Assembly (NCBI RefSeq): GCF_046541315.1
Contig: NZ_JBKHDN010000163.1
Location: 1 to 6,195 of the forward strand
Reading direction: 5' to 3'
DNA from: Lamprobacter sp046541315
GTDB lineage: Bacteria > Pseudomonadota > Gammaproteobacteria > Chromatiales > Chromatiaceae
DNA length: 6,195 nucleotides
The notes beneath the pieces were generated by a model, which was not told where the DNA came from, ran no database searches, and was given only the letters and a program-made list of their open reading frames with translations. Made by a program: the position numbers and the translations under genes. Below are positions 5,930 through 6,195 of the stretch, piece after piece; position 1 is the stretch's first letter; every line of letters starts with the position of its first letter.

Positions 5930-6195
5930 GTGCAACAACGTCCGGACCGCTACATCAGTTTTCGTGACATCGACTGCGACGGCAATGCCGAGCGTTTTGT
6001 GACCGCGTTACGCGCGGCGATGCGCGCCGGCGAGCGCGATGATCCGTTCTGGAGCTACTTCGAGGCGAAGCTCGAAGGCCGCAATGGCCCGAAGCACGAT
6101 GCGCTCTATCACGTCCACTGCAATCTGAACCCGCTGCGCGAGCTGCTTGAGCGTTGGGAAGAGTCCGAGCTGGAAGCGATGCTTGAGGCGCTTGA
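5930..6195 (+). CDS. cowN: N2-fixation sustaining protein CowN (3' end cut by window)
   Basis: The open frame starts at GTG 5930, one base after the stop of the preceding gene, and gives 88 codons without a stop before the window ends. The N-terminus R-P-D-R-Y-I-S-F-R-D-I-D-C-D-G-N-A (4-20) is the CowN signature. The middle DPFWSYFEAKLEG (38-50) and the later HVHCNLNPLRELLERWEE (61-78) match the family pattern (an FW..F block, then H-x-N-x-hydrophobic-RELFE). Family members are about 90-110 residues, so only the last few codons are missing. CowN lets cells grow on N2 in the presence of carbon monoxide by protecting Mo-nitrogenase from CO inhibition. GAGGTG about 10 bases before the GTG could serve as ribosome site, and translation is probably coupled to the upstream gene. 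No upstream ATG in this frame is plausible. Confidence 0.92.
   Translation, partial: MQQRPDRYISFRDIDCDGNAERFVTALRAAMRAGERDDPFWSYFEAKLEGRNGPKHDALYHVHCNLNPLRELLERWEESELEAMLEAL

Overview
This window is part of a molybdenum-nitrogenase (nif) gene cluster from a GC-rich proteobacterium. NifE, NifN and NifX read very much like the gammaproteobacterial (Azotobacter-type) proteins. A cowN gene next to nif genes also fits a diazotroph that meets carbon monoxide. A purple sulfur bacterium (Chromatiaceae) or a close relative is my best guess, but the sequence does not prove the genus.

The left three quarters (positions 4622 down to 1) is one minus-strand run, in transcription order: nifE, nifN, nifX, a NifX-associated DUF269-type gene, and the nif-specific ferredoxin III gene fdxB, which is cut by the window start. 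nifE/nifN overlap by 8 bases and nifN/nifX by 4 (ATGA), which points to a single translationally coupled operon. NifE and NifN form the scaffold on which the FeMo-cofactor precursor matures. NifX carries precursor and cofactor, and the ferredoxin probably supplies electrons.

Positions 4623-5037 form a 415-base divergent control region. It holds one sigma-54 (-24/-12) promoter facing each way and one exact NifA-type upstream site (TGT-N10-ACA) between them. It also has an AT-rich patch and a near-miss second palindrome. Both arms therefore look like NifA/RpoN targets, switched on together during nitrogen fixation.

The right quarter is a plus-strand operon: a 296-residue protein with a degenerate SIR2-like fold signature, then, one base later, cowN (cut by the window end), which protects nitrogenase from CO. 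The SIR2-like gene is the least explained gene here. It sits behind a consensus nif promoter, is very tightly linked to cowN, and lacks the histidine normally used for sirtuin-type catalysis. It is the best candidate for undescribed biology in this window.
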